7,269 bases of DNA from Lysobacteraceae bacterium (GTDB lineage: Bacteria; Pseudomonadota; Gammaproteobacteria; Steroidobacterales; Steroidobacteraceae): contig JAAYXG010000351.1 in assembly GCA_012516015.1 (NCBI GenBank), positions 1 through 7,269 on the forward strand, written 5' to 3'. This document shows, one piece after another, positions 5,769 through 7,269 of this stretch. The notes below the pieces were generated by a model. The model was not told where the DNA came from and made no database searches. It saw only the letters and a program-made list of their open reading frames with translations. The translations under genes were made by a program, and so were the position numbers. Numbering within the stretch: position 1 is the first letter of the stretch; the number at the start of each line of letters is the position of its first letter.

Positions 5769-6395
5769 TCACGTCTGACCGACCTCGAGCACCATCCGCA
5801 CGAGATGCGCGAGCGACGACGCCTGCATCTTCTCCATGACGCGCGCGCGATGAATCTCGACCGTGCGCTGGCTCAGCTTCAGATCGCCTGCAATGACTTT
5901 GTTCGCCTTGCCATGAACGACGAGATCGAGCACCTCGCGCTCGCGGGGCGTCAGCGTGTCGAGGCGCCTGCGGATGTCGTTGCGCTCGCCCAACGCAGCT
6001 CGATTGCTGCTGTCCTTCTCGAGCGCTTGATTGATGCGATCGATGAGGTCCTGATCCCGGAAGGGCTTCTGGATGAAATCCACCGCCCCCGCTTGCATTG
6101 CCTCGACCGCCATGGGCACATCGCCGTGCCCGGTGATGAATATGATCGGCAGAATCGAATGTCGCTCGTTCAGCTTCTGCTGCAGCTCGAGCCCGGACAT
6201 GCCGGGCATGCGGATGTCGAGCACGAGGCATCCCGGACGATCTTCGCTGTAAGCGTCCAAGAATTCTTGCGCGGATCCGAACGTCTCGACAGCTTGGCCC
6301 ACCGAACGCAGCAAGAGCTTCAAAGCGTCTCGGACCGCGGCATCGTCGTCGACGATGAAGATCGTCGGTCGTGCGTTGATCTGGCTTGCTCTCAT
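5769..6395 (-). CDS. FixJ-type response regulator (receiver plus LuxR-type HTH)
   Basis: This is a DNA-binding response regulator of 208 residues, the usual FixJ/TtrR size. The receiver covers residues about 10-125, with acidic residues Asp16 and Asp17, phospho-acceptor Asp60 in LVLDIRMPGMSG, Thr88 in FITGHGD and Lys110 in FIQKP, all intact. A LuxR-type helix-turn-helix follows at about 143-200 (LTPREREVLDLVVHGKANK, then SQRTVEIHRARVMEKM). I chose the ATG at 6395 because it overlaps the kinase stop as TAATG, is preceded by GGGAG about nine bases away, and starts the receiver at the normal distance; an upstream start would add 28 unlikely residues. It is translationally coupled to the kinase and should be its partner. 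The regulated genes are unknown; fixJ itself is not claimed. Confidence 0.94.
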   Translation of the reverse strand: MRASQINARPTIFIVDDDAAVRDALKLLLRSVGQAVETFGSAQEFLDAYSEDRPGCLVLDIRMPGMSGLELQQKLNERHSILPIIFITGHGDVPMAVEAMQAGAVDFIQKPFRDQDLIDRINQALEKDSSNRAALGERNDIRRRLDTLTPREREVLDLVVHGKANKVIAGDLKLSQRTVEIHRARVMEKMQASSLAHLVRMVLEVGQT

Positions 6396-7269
6396 TATTG
6401 CGAACTCCCTGCTGATGCCGTTATCGCCGGCAGTGTAAAGAAGAACCGTGCACCGCCGCCCGGGTTCGCGGTACACCACAGCTTGCCGCCGTGCGCGCGA
6501 ATGATCGAGCGGCTGATGGACAGCCCGAGACCCATGCCACCCGGCTTCGTCGTAAAGAACGGGTTGAACACGTCGGCGGCGGCGGACGGATCCACGCCTG
6601 GACCTCGGTCAGCGACCATGAACTCTACATCGCCTTCCACATCGACGTGTGTCCTCAAGACGATTTGCCGGCGCGACTCCGGCACGCCCTGCATCGCATC
6701 GATGCTGTTGCGAACCAGGTTCAAGATGACTTGCTGAATCTGCACGGCGTCCGCCTGTACGAGCGGCGATCGCGGCGCCGCCTCGAGCGAAATGTGTACG
6801 CCATTGTGCCTCGCGTCCGTTTGCGCGAGCGTCAAGACGTCTTCGAGCAAACGGTTTGCCTCGATCAATTCGCGGCGCACCTCGCGATTCTTAACGAACG
6901 TTCGCAAGCGCCGAATGACCTCGCCTGCGCGCAGCGCCTGGGCGCCGATGTGCGCCAGAGCTTCTGCAATCTCGTCCGCAGAGAACTCGCCGGTGCCGAT
7001 GAGCCGCTGACAGGCTTGCGCATAGGTCGCGATCGCCGTGAGCGGTTGGTTCACTTCGTGCGCGATGCCGGCCGCCATCTCGCCCATCGTCGAGATACGA
7101 CCGAAATGCGTGATGCGATCCTGCATTTGACGCGCTTCGTCTTCGGCGCGGCGACGATCGGTGATGTCGTGCAGCGTGCCAACTTGACGCAGCACTCGAC
7201 CATCGGCGCCTTGGGTCGTTTGTGCAATGTGGTGCACGTAGCGCAGCGAACCGTCGGGGTGAATGATGC
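6395..7269 (-). CDS. PAS-domain sensor histidine kinase, FixL-like (N-terminus beyond window)
   Basis: This is a sensor kinase that phosphorylates the downstream FixJ-type regulator. About 290 C-terminal residues are visible, and the frame stays open to the window edge (IIHPDGSLRYVHHIAQ), so the true start is outside. The visible part opens with the end of a PAS/PAC domain (DGRVLRQVGTLHDITDRRRAE). The dimerisation domain holds the phospho-histidine in MAAGIAHEVNQPLTAI (His codon at 7058-7060). The ATPase domain shows the N box (VILNLVRNSIDAM), G1 box (DRGPGVD), F box (FNPFFTTKP) and G2 box (GMGLGLSIS), all intact. HEVNQPL is typical of FixL/DctB-type kinases. Whether it binds haem, another ligand or the membrane cannot be told from this part. 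Its TAA overlaps the regulator ATG by one base. Confidence 0.95.
   Translation of the reverse strand, partial: IIHPDGSLRYVHHIAQTTQGADGRVLRQVGTLHDITDRRRAEDEARQMQDRITHFGRISTMGEMAAGIAHEVNQPLTAIATYAQACQRLIGTGEFSADEIAEALAHIGAQALRAGEVIRRLRTFVKNREVRRELIEANRLLEDVLTLAQTDARHNGVHISLEAAPRSPLVQADAVQIQQVILNLVRNSIDAMQGVPESRRQIVLRTHVDVEGDVEFMVADRGPGVDPSAAADVFNPFFTTKPGGMGLGLSISRSIIRAHGGKLWCTANPGGGARFFFTLPAITASAGSSQ

Noticed and set aside
5733..6737. 334-codon plus-strand open frame opposite the two-component genes
   Set aside because: Antisense to both the regulator and the kinase, whose motifs are complete.

Overview
This window looks like chromosomal DNA of a GC-rich proteobacterium. A GlnK-type P-II protein, an E. 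coli-like quinone oxidoreductase, CbpA and a GlyGly-CTERM sorting tail together favour a gammaproteobacterium. The genus cannot be fixed from the sequence alone. I see no mobile element, CRISPR array, rRNA or tRNA.

Left part (1-1757). Two genes lie on the minus strand. A P-II nitrogen regulator (891-1229) is preceded by a sigma-54-like promoter (1358-1373) and possible NtrC half-sites. Downstream of it is a quinone oxidoreductase (718 to the window edge, C-terminus missing). The spacer between them holds two facing arms of degenerate 7-base tandem repeats. An extended -10-like box and an 18-base palindrome lie in the loop between the arms.

Middle part (1758-4904). Two genes lie on the plus strand. 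The first is a large secreted zinc metalloprotease of the reprolysin (M12B) type, with a propeptide, HExxHxxGxxHD motif, two Ig-like DUF11-type repeats and a GlyGly-CTERM surface-sorting tail. The second is a CbpA-type DnaJ co-chaperone.

Right part (5090-7269). A two-component system lies on the minus strand, convergent with cbpA. A PAS-containing FixL-like histidine kinase (N-terminus outside the window) overlaps a FixJ-type receiver/LuxR-HTH regulator at TAATG. After a palindrome-rich gap comes a stand-alone receiver that keeps its phospho-acceptor Asp but lacks two other conserved active-site residues. The convergent space between it and cbpA holds a second, larger pair of facing 7-base repeat arms with a different heptamer consensus.

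The most unusual feature is this pair of intergenic heptad inverted repeats (724-857 and 4923-5059): the same architecture with two unrelated heptamers. Next are the degenerate orphan receiver beside a FixL/FixJ-like pair and the reprolysin-like GlyGly-CTERM protease.
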